The position numbers and the translations under genes are program-made. Below are positions 8,547 to 18,241 of a stretch of DNA of 64,000 nucleotides, piece after piece; the first letter of the stretch is position 1; each line of letters starts with the position of its first letter. Under the pieces are notes generated by a model that saw nothing but the letters and a program-made list of their open reading frames with translations, was not told the origin of the DNA and did no database searches. The DNA comes from Polaromonas glacialis (GTDB taxonomy: Bacteria > Pseudomonadota > Gammaproteobacteria > Burkholderiales > Burkholderiaceae_C). The stretch is from positions 1 through 64,000 of the forward strand of contig NZ_KL448323.1 of NCBI RefSeq assembly GCF_000709345.1, in the 5' to 3' direction.

Positions 8547-8741
8547 ATGCACAAACACCTTCAAAATCTCGAAAGACTCTGCCAAAAACTGCAGTTCCGG
8601 TATGGCCAGGACGATGAGTTGGTCATGCAGGTGAAGCGTGAAATCGAGTCAAATATGACCAGGTATTCAAAGAATCATCTCAGTGAAAACCAAGGTCGAC
8701 ACTGGGAGCGCAAGGAAGCGTTCTCTGCACCCATGCACTGA
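8547..8741 (+). CDS. Small conserved-looking hypothetical protein
   Basis: 64 residues beginning MHKHLQNLERLCQKLQFRYG and continuing DDELVMQVKREIESN. GGAG at 8534-8537 is well placed for the ATG at 8547 and not for the ATG five codons earlier. Mostly helical and charged, no signal or membrane segment. I recall similar short proteins in Burkholderiales but cannot give a family name. No function can be inferred. Confidence 0.55.
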   Translation: MHKHLQNLERLCQKLQFRYGQDDELVMQVKREIESNMTRYSKNHLSENQGRHWERKEAFSAPMH

Positions 8742-8787
8742 AAAGCTGGCTTGGAAGACGCTAAGTTGTTGCAAAAATCCTGGCGTT

Positions 8788-9678
8788 TTATCTCAAATCA
8801 GACGTTGAATCGGACTTGTTTCCTTCTTGGCCCAGTACAAGCAGTACAGGTTGATGGTCAGATGCGTCACTCATCGCGTCCACCCGCATTTCCTTTACCC
8901 GGGGCGCAAGATCCTCGCTAACCAAAATGAAGTCGAAGGTAAACGGCGGGTCCGGCCACTGGCTCTTATCGTAAATCCCCACTGTCGGGGCATGTGGTTC
9001 GCTGCCATGGGTGATTTCCCAAGCATCACGGTAAGGCCGCGTGGCATTGTCCATCGCAGCGAGCAGTCTCGCCTTTTCAGCCGACTCTGGCAGGCAGTTG
9101 AAGTCACCGGTAAGAATCGATGCTGCAGCACGTGGCACGAAGAAGAACGGGCCTTCTGATGCCTGACCGGGTCGCACGCTACATGCCTGTGCCGTGGCTT
9201 CCTGGTGCAATTGGCGCAGCCGTTCAATCTGGGACGCGCGTTGCCGGCTGGAATAAAATTCCAGATGGGTGGTGGTGACGCGAACCAAACCCAATGGAGT
9301 GTCCAGTGTGGCTTCCAGGGCAATCCGTTGCATGCTTGGGACACCCGGGTCAGCCGGCCACGGCAACAGGTGGCGGAATACCTGCTGCACAGGAAAACGC
9401 GAAAAAATCATGTTGCCGAATGTGCGGCGGCCACCCGTTGGATGGGGGGTGTCGGTAGCCACGCCCGCGATTGCGGTGTAGCCCGGCAGACGATCGGCCA
9501 GATACTGGAACTGGTCTCGACCATCGCAGCCCGGCAATTCGGGATAACCGGCTGAAACCTCTTGCAGGCAGAGCACGTCGAAATCAGCCACACGGCGTGC
9601 ATGGGCCACGATCCGGTCGAGATCAACCCTGCCGTCGGCGCCGCGTCCCCATTGGATGTTCCACGTAACGAGTTTCAT
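8788..9678 (-). CDS. Endonuclease/exonuclease/phosphatase (EEP) family protein
   Basis: 296 residues with all hallmark motifs of the EEP fold: TWNIQWG at residue 4, LCLQEV near 37, VTTTHLEFYS near 138, the catalytic ILTGDFNCLPES near 188, FTFDFILVSE near 248 and SDASDHQPVLLVL near 270. These supply the Asn, Glu, Asp and His needed for metal-dependent phosphodiester hydrolysis. The family covers DNA repair nucleases, lipid phosphatases and cytosolic hydrolases; the exact substrate is not evident. No signal peptide. Single gene, facing away from the sulfur operon. Confidence 0.85.
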   Translation of the reverse strand: MKLVTWNIQWGRGADGRVDLDRIVAHARRVADFDVLCLQEVSAGYPELPGCDGRDQFQYLADRLPGYTAIAGVATDTPHPTGGRRTFGNMIFSRFPVQQVFRHLLPWPADPGVPSMQRIALEATLDTPLGLVRVTTTHLEFYSSRQRASQIERLRQLHQEATAQACSVRPGQASEGPFFFVPRAAASILTGDFNCLPESAEKARLLAAMDNATRPYRDAWEITHGSEPHAPTVGIYDKSQWPDPPFTFDFILVSEDLAPRVKEMRVDAMSDASDHQPVLLVLGQEGNKSDSTSDLR

Positions 9679-9872
9679 ACTTCGTCAGAAAATTTGGTTC
9701 AAAAGCAATCGCCTGAGTCTGCGATAACTTTAGCGTACCCTGGTTAACGACTCCAGACGGCAAAAACGTTTTTTGCATAAAGAAGCTACATATTCTTCTT
9801 TTGAGTTTTAAGCGAAGGCTTTCAAAATTCACGCATTCAACTTTTTGCATCTATTGATCGGGGAACACCGCT

Positions 9873-10916
9873 ATGGCCACACGTCGTCACTTTGTCACTT
9901 TTTCAACCCGTACCCTGCTGGCCCTGAGCTTCGGGGGGGCACTTGCCGGAACAAGCCTGGTCAGCCACGCCCAGCAGCCACCCGTGACGCTGCTCAATGT
10001 GTCCTACGACCCGACCCGCGAACTCTATGTGGACTACAACGCGGCCTTTGCCAAATACTGGAAGGTCAAGGCCGGCCAGGATGTGACGATCAAGCAGTCG
10101 CACGGCGGCTCGGGCAAGCAGGCGCGCTCGGTGATCGACGGGATTGATGCGGATGTGGTCACCCTGGCGCTGGCCGGCGATGTCGATGCGCTGGTCAAGA
10201 ACGGCGCCCTGATTCCCAAGGATTGGCAAAAACGCCTGGCGCACAATTCGGCGCCCTACACCTCGAACATCGTGTTCCTGGTGCGCAAGGGCAACCCCAA
10301 GGGCATCAAGGACTGGGACGACCTGGCCAAGCCCGGCGTGGCCGTCATCACGCCCAACCCCAAGACCTCGGGCGGCGCGCGCTGGAACTACCTGGCCGCC
10401 TGGGAATTCGCCAAGCGCAAGAACGCCGGCAGCGACGCCAAGGCGAAGGAATTCGTCGGCCAGCTGTATAAAAACGTCCCCGTGCTGGACACCGGCGCGC
10501 GCGGCTCGACCATCACCTTTGTGCAGCGCAATGTCGGCGACGTGCTACTGGCCTGGGAAAACGAAGCCTTCCTGGCACTCAAGGAGTTTGGCGCTGACAA
10601 GTTCCAGGTCGTCGTGCCGTCCATCAGCATTCTGGCCGAGCCGACGGTGACGCTGGTCGATAAAAACGTTGACAAGAAGGGTACACGCGCGGTGGCCACC
10701 GCCTACCTCGACTACCTCTACTCCGAAGAAGGCCAGGACATTGCCGGGCGCAACTACTACCGCCCGACCGGCGAGAAGGCCAAGGCCAAGTACGCCAGCC
10801 AGTTCCCCAAGCTGACGCTGTTCACGATCGACCAGGGTTTTGGCGGCTGGACGAAGGCGGACAAGGACCACTTCGCTGACGGCGCCTCGTTCGACCAGAT
10901 CTACACGCAGAAGTAA
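9873..10916 (+). CDS. sbp: Periplasmic sulfate-binding protein of an ABC transporter
   Basis: 347 residues. Signal peptide with a basic start ([10 protein letters not shown]), hydrophobic core and a likely cleavage after SHAQ near residue 34. The mature protein begins [15 protein letters not shown] and carries the sulfate-site loop [12 protein letters not shown] near 70 and GSTITF near 210, typical of Sbp/CysP. GGGGAA lies 8 bases before the ATG. It heads a run of sulfonate genes but no cysTWA permease or ATPase genes are present here, so it must work with components encoded elsewhere. The region 9680-9872 upstream is AT-rich and should hold the operon promoter. Confidence 0.9.
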   Translation: MATRRHFVTFSTRTLLALSFGGALAGTSLVSHAQQPPVTLLNVSYDPTRELYVDYNAAFAKYWKVKAGQDVTIKQSHGGSGKQARSVIDGIDADVVTLALAGDVDALVKNGALIPKDWQKRLAHNSAPYTSNIVFLVRKGNPKGIKDWDDLAKPGVAVITPNPKTSGGARWNYLAAWEFAKRKNAGSDAKAKEFVGQLYKNVPVLDTGARGSTITFVQRNVGDVLLAWENEAFLALKEFGADKFQVVVPSISILAEPTVTLVDKNVDKKGTRAVATAYLDYLYSEEGQDIAGRNYYRPTGEKAKAKYASQFPKLTLFTIDQGFGGWTKADKDHFADGASFDQIYTQK

Positions 10917-10965
10917 AGCCTTCCGCCAACAACTGTTTCCATCGAGCCACCAGAGAACCCCCCAC

Positions 10966-11565
10966 ATGTCCGTAGCGTCCACCGTCCTCTTGATTGCCGG
11001 CAGCCCGTCCGAGTCTTCCCGTTCCGCCGCGCTGCTCGATTCGGTCAGTCTCCGGCTGGCGCGCAGCGGCGGCCTGAAGGTCGAACGCCTGAACATCCGC
11101 GAGCTGCCTGCCCAGGCGCTATTGCTGGCCGAGTGGGGCGATCCCGAAATTGTCAAGGCGCTGGCGCAGGTGCAGCGCGCCCGGGCCATCGTCGTGGCCA
11201 CGCCGGTGTACAAGGCGGCCTACAGCGGCGTGCTCAAGGTGTTCCTGGATTTATTGCCGCAAACCGCGCTGAAGGAAAAAACCGTGCTGCCGCTGGCCAC
11301 CGGCGGCAGTCCTCACCACATGCTGGCGCTCGACTATGCGCTGCGGCCGGTGCTGCAGTCGCTCTCGGCGCGCCACATCCTGCCCGGCGTGTATGCCACC
11401 GATGCACAGATTGCGCGCTCGGCCGACGGCCGTTACACGCTCGATGCGGACATCGCGACCCGGCTCGACGAGGCCGTGGCCACGCTGCTGGCCGAGGGCT
11501 TTCGAATGCCGCAGCCGACCCGCTTCGATCCGGTGCTGTTTTCGCAGGTGCGATGTAGCGTCTGA
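10966..11565 (+). CDS. ssuE: NADPH-dependent FMN reductase of the alkanesulfonate system
   Basis: 199 residues from the ATG at 10966 (MSVASTVLLIAGSPSESSRS). The flavodoxin-like FMN-binding loop GSPSxxSRS is at residues 12-19, VVATPVYKAAYSGVLKVFLDLLP near 78 and LPLATGGSPHHMLALDYALRPVL near 110, all diagnostic of SsuE. It makes the FMNH2 used by SsuD. The longer frame to 10840 overlaps sbp and is not used. It lies 49 bases after sbp, in the same direction. Confidence 0.92.
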   Translation: MSVASTVLLIAGSPSESSRSAALLDSVSLRLARSGGLKVERLNIRELPAQALLLAEWGDPEIVKALAQVQRARAIVVATPVYKAAYSGVLKVFLDLLPQTALKEKTVLPLATGGSPHHMLALDYALRPVLQSLSARHILPGVYATDAQIARSADGRYTLDADIATRLDEAVATLLAEGFRMPQPTRFDPVLFSQVRCSV

Positions 11566-11689
11566 CGCTGCCGGTCCTTGCGGCCTGGCCTGAATTCCAA
11601 TTTTTTTAAATACCGCCATGCAGTCGGGTGGCAGCGCCTTGCCTGCAGACACCCAGCCAGCGCCGGCAAATCCCATCAAAGGCTTCAAA

Positions 11690-12709
11690 ATGACTTTTTC
11701 CCTTACTGCCCAGCCTCCTCTGGCGGCCTCTTCATGTGCCTTTCGGCTGATCCTGCACGATCTGATCGCAAGCGTCCTGCTGGTTGCCGCCGTGGCGCTG
11801 GTCAGCCTTTTTCTGCTGCCGAAAGCGCATGCCCAGGACAAGATCGAACTGCGCATTGGCTACCAGAAGTCGGCCAGCCTGTTCGTGCTGCAAAAAGTCC
11901 AGGGCACACTGGAAAGGCGCCTGGCGCCGCTGAAGGCCAGCGTCAAATGGGTGGAGTTTCCAGCCGGCCCGCAACTGCTCGAAGGGCTGAACCTGGTTTC
12001 GGTCGATGTCGGCTACGTGGGCGAAGCGCCGCCGATTTTTGCCCAGGCTGCCGGTGCCCGGTTTGCCTACATCGGCTACGACCCGGCCGCGCCTGAAGCT
12101 GAAGCGCTGCTGGTGCCCAAGGACTCCGCCATCAAGTCCGTGGCCGACCTCAAGGGCAAGAAAGTCGCGCTGAACAAGGGCAGCAATGTGCATTACCTGC
12201 TGGTCAGGCTGCTGGAGAAAAACGGCCTCAAGCCAGGTGACATCCAGCCGATCTACCTGCCGCCGGCCGATGCGCGCGCCGCCTTCGAAAGCGGCCGCGT
12301 CGATGCCTGGGCGATCTGGGACCCGTTTGCCGCCGCCGCTGAAAAAGCCATTGGCGCCCGCGTGCTGGCCAGCGGCCGGGGCGTGGTCAACAACTACGCC
12401 TATTACCTGGCCGAACGCAATTTCACCGCCAGGAACCCCAAGGTCATCCAGGCGCTGTTCGACGACTCCGTCGAGCGGGGCGCCTGGCTCAAGGCCAACA
12501 TCAAAAAAGCAGCCGAACAGATCGCGCCGCTGCAGGGCTTGCCGGTCGAGGTCGTTGAACTCAGCCTGCACCGCTATGAATTCAACGTCAGGCCGGTTCC
12601 TGACAGCGTGATTGCCGAGCAGCAAAAGCTGGCCGACACCTTCTTTGACCTCAAGCTGATTCCCAAGGCCATCGCCGTGCGCGATGCCGCCTACAAAGCC
12701 GCGCCCTGA
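11690..12709 (+). CDS. ssuA: Aliphatic sulfonate-binding periplasmic protein, first copy
   Basis: 339 residues from the ATG at 11690 (AAAGG 9 bases upstream). An unusually long N-terminus precedes the hydrophobic signal helix (LLVAAVALVSLFLLPKAHAQ). The mature part starts [21 protein letters not shown] and has the SsuA-type motifs [47 protein letters not shown] and [15 protein letters not shown]. It captures alkanesulfonates for the SsuBC importer. Roughly half identical by eye to the next gene, so the pair is a tandem duplication with divergence. Confidence 0.9.
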   Translation: MTFSLTAQPPLAASSCAFRLILHDLIASVLLVAAVALVSLFLLPKAHAQDKIELRIGYQKSASLFVLQKVQGTLERRLAPLKASVKWVEFPAGPQLLEGLNLVSVDVGYVGEAPPIFAQAAGARFAYIGYDPAAPEAEALLVPKDSAIKSVADLKGKKVALNKGSNVHYLLVRLLEKNGLKPGDIQPIYLPPADARAAFESGRVDAWAIWDPFAAAAEKAIGARVLASGRGVVNNYAYYLAERNFTARNPKVIQALFDDSVERGAWLKANIKKAAEQIAPLQGLPVEVVELSLHRYEFNVRPVPDSVIAEQQKLADTFFDLKLIPKAIAVRDAAYKAAP

Positions 12710-12733
12710 AGCGCACTGAAAGGAAAACACGTC

Positions 12734-13774
12734 ATGAACACGCAAACACCTTTTCAGCTACGCCGGCGCTTTCTCGCCATTGCCGGCACCACCGCCGCCT
12801 GGTGGGGCTTGGGGCTCGGCCGCGCCCATGCGCAGCCAGCGCCCGAAAAAGCCGCCGAACCCTTGCAGCCACTGCAGCAACTCAGGATCGGCTACCAGAA
12901 GTCCGCCGTCAACCTGGTCGTCCTGAAGCAGCAGGGCGTGCTCGAAAAGCGCTTTCCTGGTGTCAAGATGACCTGGGCCGAGTTTCCGGCCGGCCCGCAA
13001 CTGCTCGAAGCGCTGGCGGTCGGCAGCCTGGAGTTCGGCCTGACGGGCGACTCGCCGCCAGTGTTCGCCCAGGCCGCCGGCAAGGATTTGCTGTATGTCG
13101 CCGCCGAGCCGCCCAAGCCCGACAGTTCGGCAATCCTGGTGCTGGCCGACTCGCCCATCAAGACGCTGGCTGATTTGAAGGGCAAGAAAATCGCCCTTCA
13201 AAAAGGCTCCAGCGAGCACTACCTCGTGGTGCGCGCCGTTGAAAAAGCCGGTTTGAAGTGGAGCGACATCCAGCCGATTTACCTCGTGCCGGCCGATGCG
13301 CGCGCCGCCTTTGAACGCAAGAGCGTCGATGCCTGGGCCATCTGGGACCCGTTTTATGCCGCCATCGAACTCGACATCAGGCCGCGCGTGCTCGCCTCCG
13401 GCCGCGAGCTGTCGAGCAACAACTCGTTTTACCTCGCGTCGCGGGCCTTTGCCGTGCAGCACGGACAGGCGCTGGCGGTGCTGCTGGACGAACTGACGCG
13501 CGCCGACGCCTTCGTGCAGGCCAGGCGCAAGGACGCCATCAAGCTGATCGCCGATTTCAGCGGGCTGGACGCTGGCATCGTCAGCCTGTTTCTCCGGCGC
13601 CGCCCGGCCTCGCCTGTTGGCCCGCTGAGCGCGGCGACAGTGGCCGACCAGCAGCGCGTGGCCGACGCCTTTTTCAAGCTGGGCCTGATTCCCCGGCCGG
13701 TACAGGTCGCGCAGATCGTCTGGCAGCTTGACGCGGCGCGGCTGGCACAGCGCAACCCCATCACCCACAAATAA
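12734..13774 (+). CDS. ssuA: Aliphatic sulfonate-binding periplasmic protein, second copy
   Basis: 346 residues. The signal peptide begins with [18 protein letters not shown], close to a twin-arginine pattern, with cleavage after AHA. Motifs match the first copy: [92 protein letters not shown] precedes the ATG by 8 bases. It is followed 11 bases later by ssuD. Two binding proteins for one permease suggests a broader sulfonate range. Confidence 0.92.
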   Translation: MNTQTPFQLRRRFLAIAGTTAAWWGLGLGRAHAQPAPEKAAEPLQPLQQLRIGYQKSAVNLVVLKQQGVLEKRFPGVKMTWAEFPAGPQLLEALAVGSLEFGLTGDSPPVFAQAAGKDLLYVAAEPPKPDSSAILVLADSPIKTLADLKGKKIALQKGSSEHYLVVRAVEKAGLKWSDIQPIYLVPADARAAFERKSVDAWAIWDPFYAAIELDIRPRVLASGRELSSNNSFYLASRAFAVQHGQALAVLLDELTRADAFVQARRKDAIKLIADFSGLDAGIVSLFLRRRPASPVGPLSAATVADQQRVADAFFKLGLIPRPVQVAQIVWQLDAARLAQRNPITHK

Positions 13775-13785
13775 GGAGTTTCACC

Positions 13786-14949
13786 ATGCAAGTTTTCTGG
13801 TTCATCCCCACCCACGGCGACAGCCGCTACCTCGGCACCAGTGAAGGCGCCCGCGAAGTCAGCTTTGACTACCTCAAGCAAGTCGCCGTGGCCGCCGACA
13901 CGCTGGGCTACGAAGGCGTCCTGATTCCCACCGGCCGCTCGTGCGAAGACCCGTGGGTGGTGGCGTCCAGCCTGCTGCCAGTGGCGAAAAACCTCAAGTT
14001 CCTGGTGGCCGTGCGGCCGGGGCTGCACCAGCCCAGCCTGGCCGCGCGCATGGCCGCGACCTTTGACCGGCTCTCGGGCGGGCGGCTGCTGATCAACCTG
14101 GTGACCGGCGGCGACCAGACCGAGCTGGAGGGCGACGGCGTATCCCTGAACCATGCCGAACGCTACGAGCAGTCGGCCGAGTTCATCCGCATCTGGCGCG
14201 AGATCATCGCGCGCAGCCACACCGGCGAGAGTTTCGACTACGAAGGCAGGCACCTGAGCGTCAAGGGCGCCAAGCTGCTCTATCCGCCGGTGCAAAAGCC
14301 TTATCCGCCGGTGTATTTCGGTGGCTCGTCGCCAGCAGCCCACGACCTGGCGGCCGAGCAGGTCGATGCTTATCTGACCTGGGGCGAGCCGCCCGCCGAG
14401 GTGGCCAGGAAAGTGGCCGATGTGCGAGCGCGCGCCGCAAAACATGGCCGCACGGTGAAGTTCGGCATCCGCCTGCACATCATCGTTCGCGAGACCGACG
14501 ACGACGCCTGGCGCGCCGCTGAAAGCCTGATCAGCCGGCTCGATGACGACACGGTGATCCGGGCGCAGGCGGCGTTTGCGCGCATGGATTCGGAAGGCCA
14601 GCGCCGCATGGCCGCGCTGCATTCTGGTGGCAAGAAGCGCACGCGCGCTGACCTGGAAATCAGCCCCAACCTGTGGGCCGGCGTCGGGCTGGTGCGTGGC
14701 GGCGCGGGAACGGCGCTGGTGGGCGACGCCAAAACCGTGGCCGCCCGTATCGAGGAATATGCCGCGCTGGGAATTGACACCTTTGTCTTCTCGGGCTATC
14801 CGCATCTGGAGGAAGCCTACCGCTTCGCCGAACTGGTGTTTCCGCTGCTGCCGCGCAAGCTGCGCCAAAAGCTGCCGGGCAGCGGCCTGACCGGCCCGTT
14901 TGGCGAAGTCGTGGCCAACAACTACCTGCCGCGCGCGTCGCAAAGCTGA
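13786..14949 (+). CDS. ssuD: FMNH2-dependent alkanesulfonate monooxygenase
   Basis: 387 residues, the standard length. It cleaves C2-C10 sulfonates to sulfite and an aldehyde with O2 and FMNH2. Recognised from [21 protein letters not shown] at the start, [50 protein letters not shown] and the late [22 protein letters not shown], all SsuD-specific within the bacterial luciferase-like family. AAGGAG is 6 bases before the ATG. Confidence 0.96.
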   Translation: MQVFWFIPTHGDSRYLGTSEGAREVSFDYLKQVAVAADTLGYEGVLIPTGRSCEDPWVVASSLLPVAKNLKFLVAVRPGLHQPSLAARMAATFDRLSGGRLLINLVTGGDQTELEGDGVSLNHAERYEQSAEFIRIWREIIARSHTGESFDYEGRHLSVKGAKLLYPPVQKPYPPVYFGGSSPAAHDLAAEQVDAYLTWGEPPAEVARKVADVRARAAKHGRTVKFGIRLHIIVRETDDDAWRAAESLISRLDDDTVIRAQAAFARMDSEGQRRMAALHSGGKKRTRADLEISPNLWAGVGLVRGGAGTALVGDAKTVAARIEEYAALGIDTFVFSGYPHLEEAYRFAELVFPLLPRKLRQKLPGSGLTGPFGEVVANNYLPRASQS

Positions 14950-14994
14950 TGCGGCACAGCAGATTCGCATGGACGACTTTTCAAGGAACTACCG

Positions 14995-15897
14995 ATGACA
15001 CAAGCAACGCGCGAACTCCAGATAACGCCCATGCCCGACGTGATCAACAGGCCGGGGCTGGGACTTTTACCGTGGAGCGGCGGCCTGCGACTGCCGCGCC
15101 TTGACGACAGCGCCTTGCTGCGCGACCTGGGCCAGCGCGCGCTGCCCTGGCTGGTGCCGGTCGGGTTGATCGTGTTCTGGCAGGTGGCGGCGTCGCTCGG
15201 CTGGCTCTCGACCCGCGTGCTGCCCGCTCCCGCGGAAGTCGTCAAGGCCGCCTGGGCGCTCACGCTGTCAGGCGAACTCTGGACGCATGTGAAGGTCAGC
15301 GCCGGGCGCGCGCTGTCGGGGCTGGCCATCGGCGGCGGGCTGGGGCTGGCGCTGGGCCTGTTGACCGGTTCGGTGAAGTTTTTCGAGACCTTGCTGGACT
15401 CGACCCTCCAGATGGTGCGCAACATTCCGGCGCTGGCCCTGATTCCACTGGTGATCTTGTGGTTCGGCATCGACGAGACCGCCAAGCTGTTCCTGATTGC
15501 CGTGTCGGTGTTCTTTCCGATCTACCTCAACACCTTTCACGGCATCCGCAATGTGGACCCAGGCCTGATCGAGATGGGCCGCAGCTACGGACTCACGCGC
15601 TGGCAGCTGTACCGCGAAGTGATTTTGCCCGGCGCAATGTCGTCGATCCTGGTCGGGCTTCGTTTTTCGCTGGGGCTGATGTGGGTGATCCTGATCGTCG
15701 CCGAAACCATCTCGGCGCAGGCCGGCATCGGCTACCTGACGATGAATGCGCGCGAGTTTTTGCAGACCGATGTGGTGCTGGTCGGCATCCTGCTCTACGC
15801 CTTGCTCGGCAAGCTGGCCGATGTGTTTGCGCGCGGGCTGGAGCGTTACTGGCTGCGCTGGCATCCGGGCTACCAGAGCGCATCTTCAACGGCATGA
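14995..15897 (+). CDS. ssuC: Alkanesulfonate ABC transporter permease
   Basis: 300 residues. After a polar N-terminus of about 45 residues there are six membrane segments and the EAA loop (YGLTRWQLYREVILPGAMSSILVGLRFSLGLMW) that docks the ATPase. AAGGAA precedes the ATG at 14995. It pairs with SsuB. The C-terminus runs into an interspersed repeat copy that fills the ssuC-ssuB gap. Confidence 0.93.
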   Translation: MTQATRELQITPMPDVINRPGLGLLPWSGGLRLPRLDDSALLRDLGQRALPWLVPVGLIVFWQVAASLGWLSTRVLPAPAEVVKAAWALTLSGELWTHVKVSAGRALSGLAIGGGLGLALGLLTGSVKFFETLLDSTLQMVRNIPALALIPLVILWFGIDETAKLFLIAVSVFFPIYLNTFHGIRNVDPGLIEMGRSYGLTRWQLYREVILPGAMSSILVGLRFSLGLMWVILIVAETISAQAGIGYLTMNAREFLQTDVVLVGILLYALLGKLADVFARGLERYWLRWHPGYQSASSTA

Positions 15898-15910
15898 ATA
15901 ATCATTTTTT

Positions 15911-15939
15911 GATAGCTGCTTGCGCAATACCTGCGTGCG
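15911..15939. repeat. Interspersed repeat copy between ssuC and ssuB
   Basis: GATAGCTGCTTGCGCAATAC and following bases to GCG match the family core (ATAGCT then TGCGCA, then a second CGTGCG). It supplies nearly the whole ssuC-ssuB spacer. The ssuB ribosome site GGGAGAG follows directly. Confidence 0.6.
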
Positions 15940-15951
15940 GGAGAGACCATT

Positions 15952-16767
15952 TTGACCATTAAAACTGCCAAAGAGAATGCACGCGGCCTTCGCCTTGACG
16001 TGCGCGGCCTGTCCAAGCATTACGGCCAGCGCCAGGTGCTGCGGCATGCCGAACTGATGATTGAACCGGGCGAGTTCGTCGCCATCGTCGGCCGCAGCGG
16101 CTGCGGCAAAAGCACCTTGCTGCGCCTGGTGGCCGGGCTGGAGCCGGCGACGCAGGGCGTGATCGAACTCGATGCGCAGGAGGTCAAAGGCCTGCGCGAC
16201 GACATCCGCGTCATGTTCCAGGACTCGCGCCTGCTGCCGTGGCGCCGGGTGATCAACAACGTGGCGCTGGGTCTGGGCGCTGCCGGTCACCACGCAGCGG
16301 CCGGCGTGCTGGCGCAGGTCGGGCTGGCCGACCGGCAGGTGGACTGGCCGGCGCGGCTGTCGGGCGGGCAGCGCCAGCGCGTCTCGCTGGCCCGAGCCTT
16401 GGTACACAACCCGCGCCTGCTGCTGTTAGATGAGCCGCTGGGTGCGCTCGACGCCTTGACCCGCATCGAAATGCACCAGCTGATCGAGGGCCTGTGGCAG
16501 CGCAATGGTTTCACCGCGCTGCTGGTCACGCACGACGTGCAGGAAGCCGTGGCGCTGGCCGACCGGGTGATCCTGATCGAGGACGGCCGCATCGCGCTTG
16601 ACGAGCGGATTCCCTTGGCGCGTCCGCGCCAGCGCAGCGACCCGCTGTTCGGCGTGATCGAAAAACGGATTCTGGACCGCGTGCTGCAGCAGCCGGCGGA
16701 AGAAATGCCGTCACGCGAGCCGGCCTGGCCCGCCACCCCCGCGCATGGCCTGCGCTGGGCAGTTTGA
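15952..16767 (+). CDS. ssuB: Alkanesulfonate ABC transporter ATPase
   Basis: 271 residues read from a TTG at 15952, chosen because GGGAGAG sits 7 bases upstream and no ATG is available near the conserved start. Walker A is [13 protein letters not shown] near residue 45, the Q-loop is [13 protein letters not shown], the signature [15 protein letters not shown] near 135, Walker [13 protein letters not shown] and the switch His in [12 protein letters not shown] full nitrate/sulfonate/taurine-class ATPase. Confidence 0.93.
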   Translation: MTIKTAKENARGLRLDVRGLSKHYGQRQVLRHAELMIEPGEFVAIVGRSGCGKSTLLRLVAGLEPATQGVIELDAQEVKGLRDDIRVMFQDSRLLPWRRVINNVALGLGAAGHHAAAGVLAQVGLADRQVDWPARLSGGQRQRVSLARALVHNPRLLLLDEPLGALDALTRIEMHQLIEGLWQRNGFTALLVTHDVQEAVALADRVILIEDGRIALDERIPLARPRQRSDPLFGVIEKRILDRVLQQPAEEMPSREPAWPATPAHGLRWAV

Positions 16768-16770
16768 TGA

Positions 16771-16826
16771 TAAAAAAAGCCTTTTGCGCAAGTGGGGCGT
16801 GCGCATGCAGCTATTGATTTCATAGT
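16771..16826. repeat. Interspersed repeat copy upstream of the Mop gene
   Basis: Contains GCCTTTTGCGCAAG, then GTGCGCATGCAGCTATTGATT in the inverse orientation of the copy at 15911. The repeat lies between ssuB and the small TOBE gene and forms most of their spacer. Confidence 0.6.
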
Positions 16827-16869
16827 ATTTTTGATTTTCCAATTTTTTAACCGTTCCAGGAGAACCTTC

Positions 16870-17091
16870 ATGTCCCAAGCCATCCAGGCCATCAACGTGC
16901 GCAACCAGTTTCGCGGCAAGGTCAAGGAAATCATTCGCGGCGATGTCGTGTCCGAGATCGATGTCGAAACGCCGTGGGGCATCGTCACCTCGGTGATCAC
17001 CACGCGATCAGTGGACCAGCTCGAACTCGTCATCGGCAGCGAGGTGGTGGCGCTGGTCAAATCGACCGAAGTGTCGATTGCCAAGCTGTGA
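16870..17091 (+). CDS. Single-TOBE (Mop) domain molybdopterin/oxyanion-binding protein
   Basis: 73 residues from the ATG at 16870, with AGGAG 8 bases upstream. One TOBE/Mop domain: RNQFRGKVKEIIRGDVVSEIDVETPWGIVTSVIT, then VIGSEVVALVKSTEVSIAKL. Mop proteins bind molybdate or similar oxyanions. Ssu operons of pseudomonads carry a comparable gene (ssuF). It ends the sulfonate operon, 10 bases from the end of the convergent LysR gene. Confidence 0.85.
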   Translation: MSQAIQAINVRNQFRGKVKEIIRGDVVSEIDVETPWGIVTSVITTRSVDQLELVIGSEVVALVKSTEVSIAKL

Positions 17092-17100
17092 GGCAGATTT

Positions 17101-18099
17101 TTATATCGTGATTTCCTCCGGCCCGCTGAGCGACAGCCTTTCAGGCAAGGCCGCAGACTCCGCCCGTTCCAAAGGCGTTCCGGCGCTGCTCAAGGCTTGC
17201 TCGACGATGCTGCGGGTGAGCATGGGTGCGAAAGACTCGACGAAGGCGTACACGTAGCCGCGCAGGTAGGTGCCGCGCCGCACCGCCAGCTTGGTCAGGT
17301 TGATGCCGAACAGCTCGCCTGCATCGATGGCGCGCAGCGCCAGGTCGCGCTCGGCCTCGAAAGCAATCGACGCCACGATGCCCACGCCCATGCCGAGTTC
17401 CACATATGTCTTGATGACGTCGGCGTCCATTGCATTGAGCGTGATGTCGGGCGTGAGGTGTTGCGCCTTGAAGGCCTCGTCAATGCGCGTGCGGCCGGTG
17501 AAACCGGTGTCGTAGGTGATCAAGGTATAGCCGGCCAGCCGCTGCAGCGTCAGCGGCTCATCGAGCAGCGCGTGTCCCGGCGGCACGATGACCGAGTGCG
17601 TCCAGCGGTAGCAGGGCAGCGCGATCAGTTCATCGTACTGGGCAAGCGCCTCGGTGGCGATGCCCACATCGGCCTCGCCGGACAGCAGCATTTCGGCCAC
17701 CTGTTCGGGCGAGCCCTGGTGCAGGTGCAGCTTGATGTCGGGGAACTGCGCGCGAAATGCCTGCACGGCCATGGGCAGGGCGTAACGCGCCTGGGAGTGC
17801 GTGGCGGCAATCGACAGCAGGCCGCTTTGCTGCGACGCAAATTCCGCCCCGGCCTGGCGCAGGTTGCTGCTGCCGAGCAGGATGTGTTCGATGATGGGCA
17901 AGACGTGGCGGCCCGGGTCGGTCAGGCCGGTCAGTCGCTTGCCGGCGCGAGCGAACAGTTCAATGCCGAGTTCCTCCTCCAGTTCGCGGATCTGCCGGCT
18001 GACGCCCGGTTGCGAGGTGTGCAGCGTGTTGGCCACTTCGGTGAGGTTGAAGCCGCACCGCACCGCCTCCCGCACGGAACGCAGTTGCTGGAAATTCAT
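17101..18099 (-). CDS. CysB/Cbl-type LysR transcriptional regulator of sulfur assimilation
   Basis: 332 residues from the ATG at 18099, with GGAGG 12 bases upstream. Winged helix at the N-terminus (MNFQQLRSVREAVRCGFNLT ... LHTSQPGVSRQIRELEEELG), then a substrate-binding region with IAATHSQARYALP and TLITYDTGFTGRTRIDEAF, the sulfate/acetylserine pocket of CysB. Length and motifs match CysB or Cbl. It converges on the ssu operon and probably controls it. The AT-rich dyad at 18147-18170 before the gene may be an autoregulatory site. Confidence 0.92.
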   Translation of the reverse strand: MNFQQLRSVREAVRCGFNLTEVANTLHTSQPGVSRQIRELEEELGIELFARAGKRLTGLTDPGRHVLPIIEHILLGSSNLRQAGAEFASQQSGLLSIAATHSQARYALPMAVQAFRAQFPDIKLHLHQGSPEQVAEMLLSGEADVGIATEALAQYDELIALPCYRWTHSVIVPPGHALLDEPLTLQRLAGYTLITYDTGFTGRTRIDEAFKAQHLTPDITLNAMDADVIKTYVELGMGVGIVASIAFEAERDLALRAIDAGELFGINLTKLAVRRGTYLRGYVYAFVESFAPMLTRSIVEQALSSAGTPLERAESAALPERLSLSGPEEITI

Positions 18100-18241
18100 A
18101 AAAAACAAGCCTCCTTCATAACCAGGAGGATTATGAAATCCAATATTTATTTCTACAAAGAATAAATTGTAGATTCGATATGGCTTATTGATCTGGATTT
18201 TGGCCGGCAGCGCTGGCAAAGCGCACGGCTTGCGAATCGGG

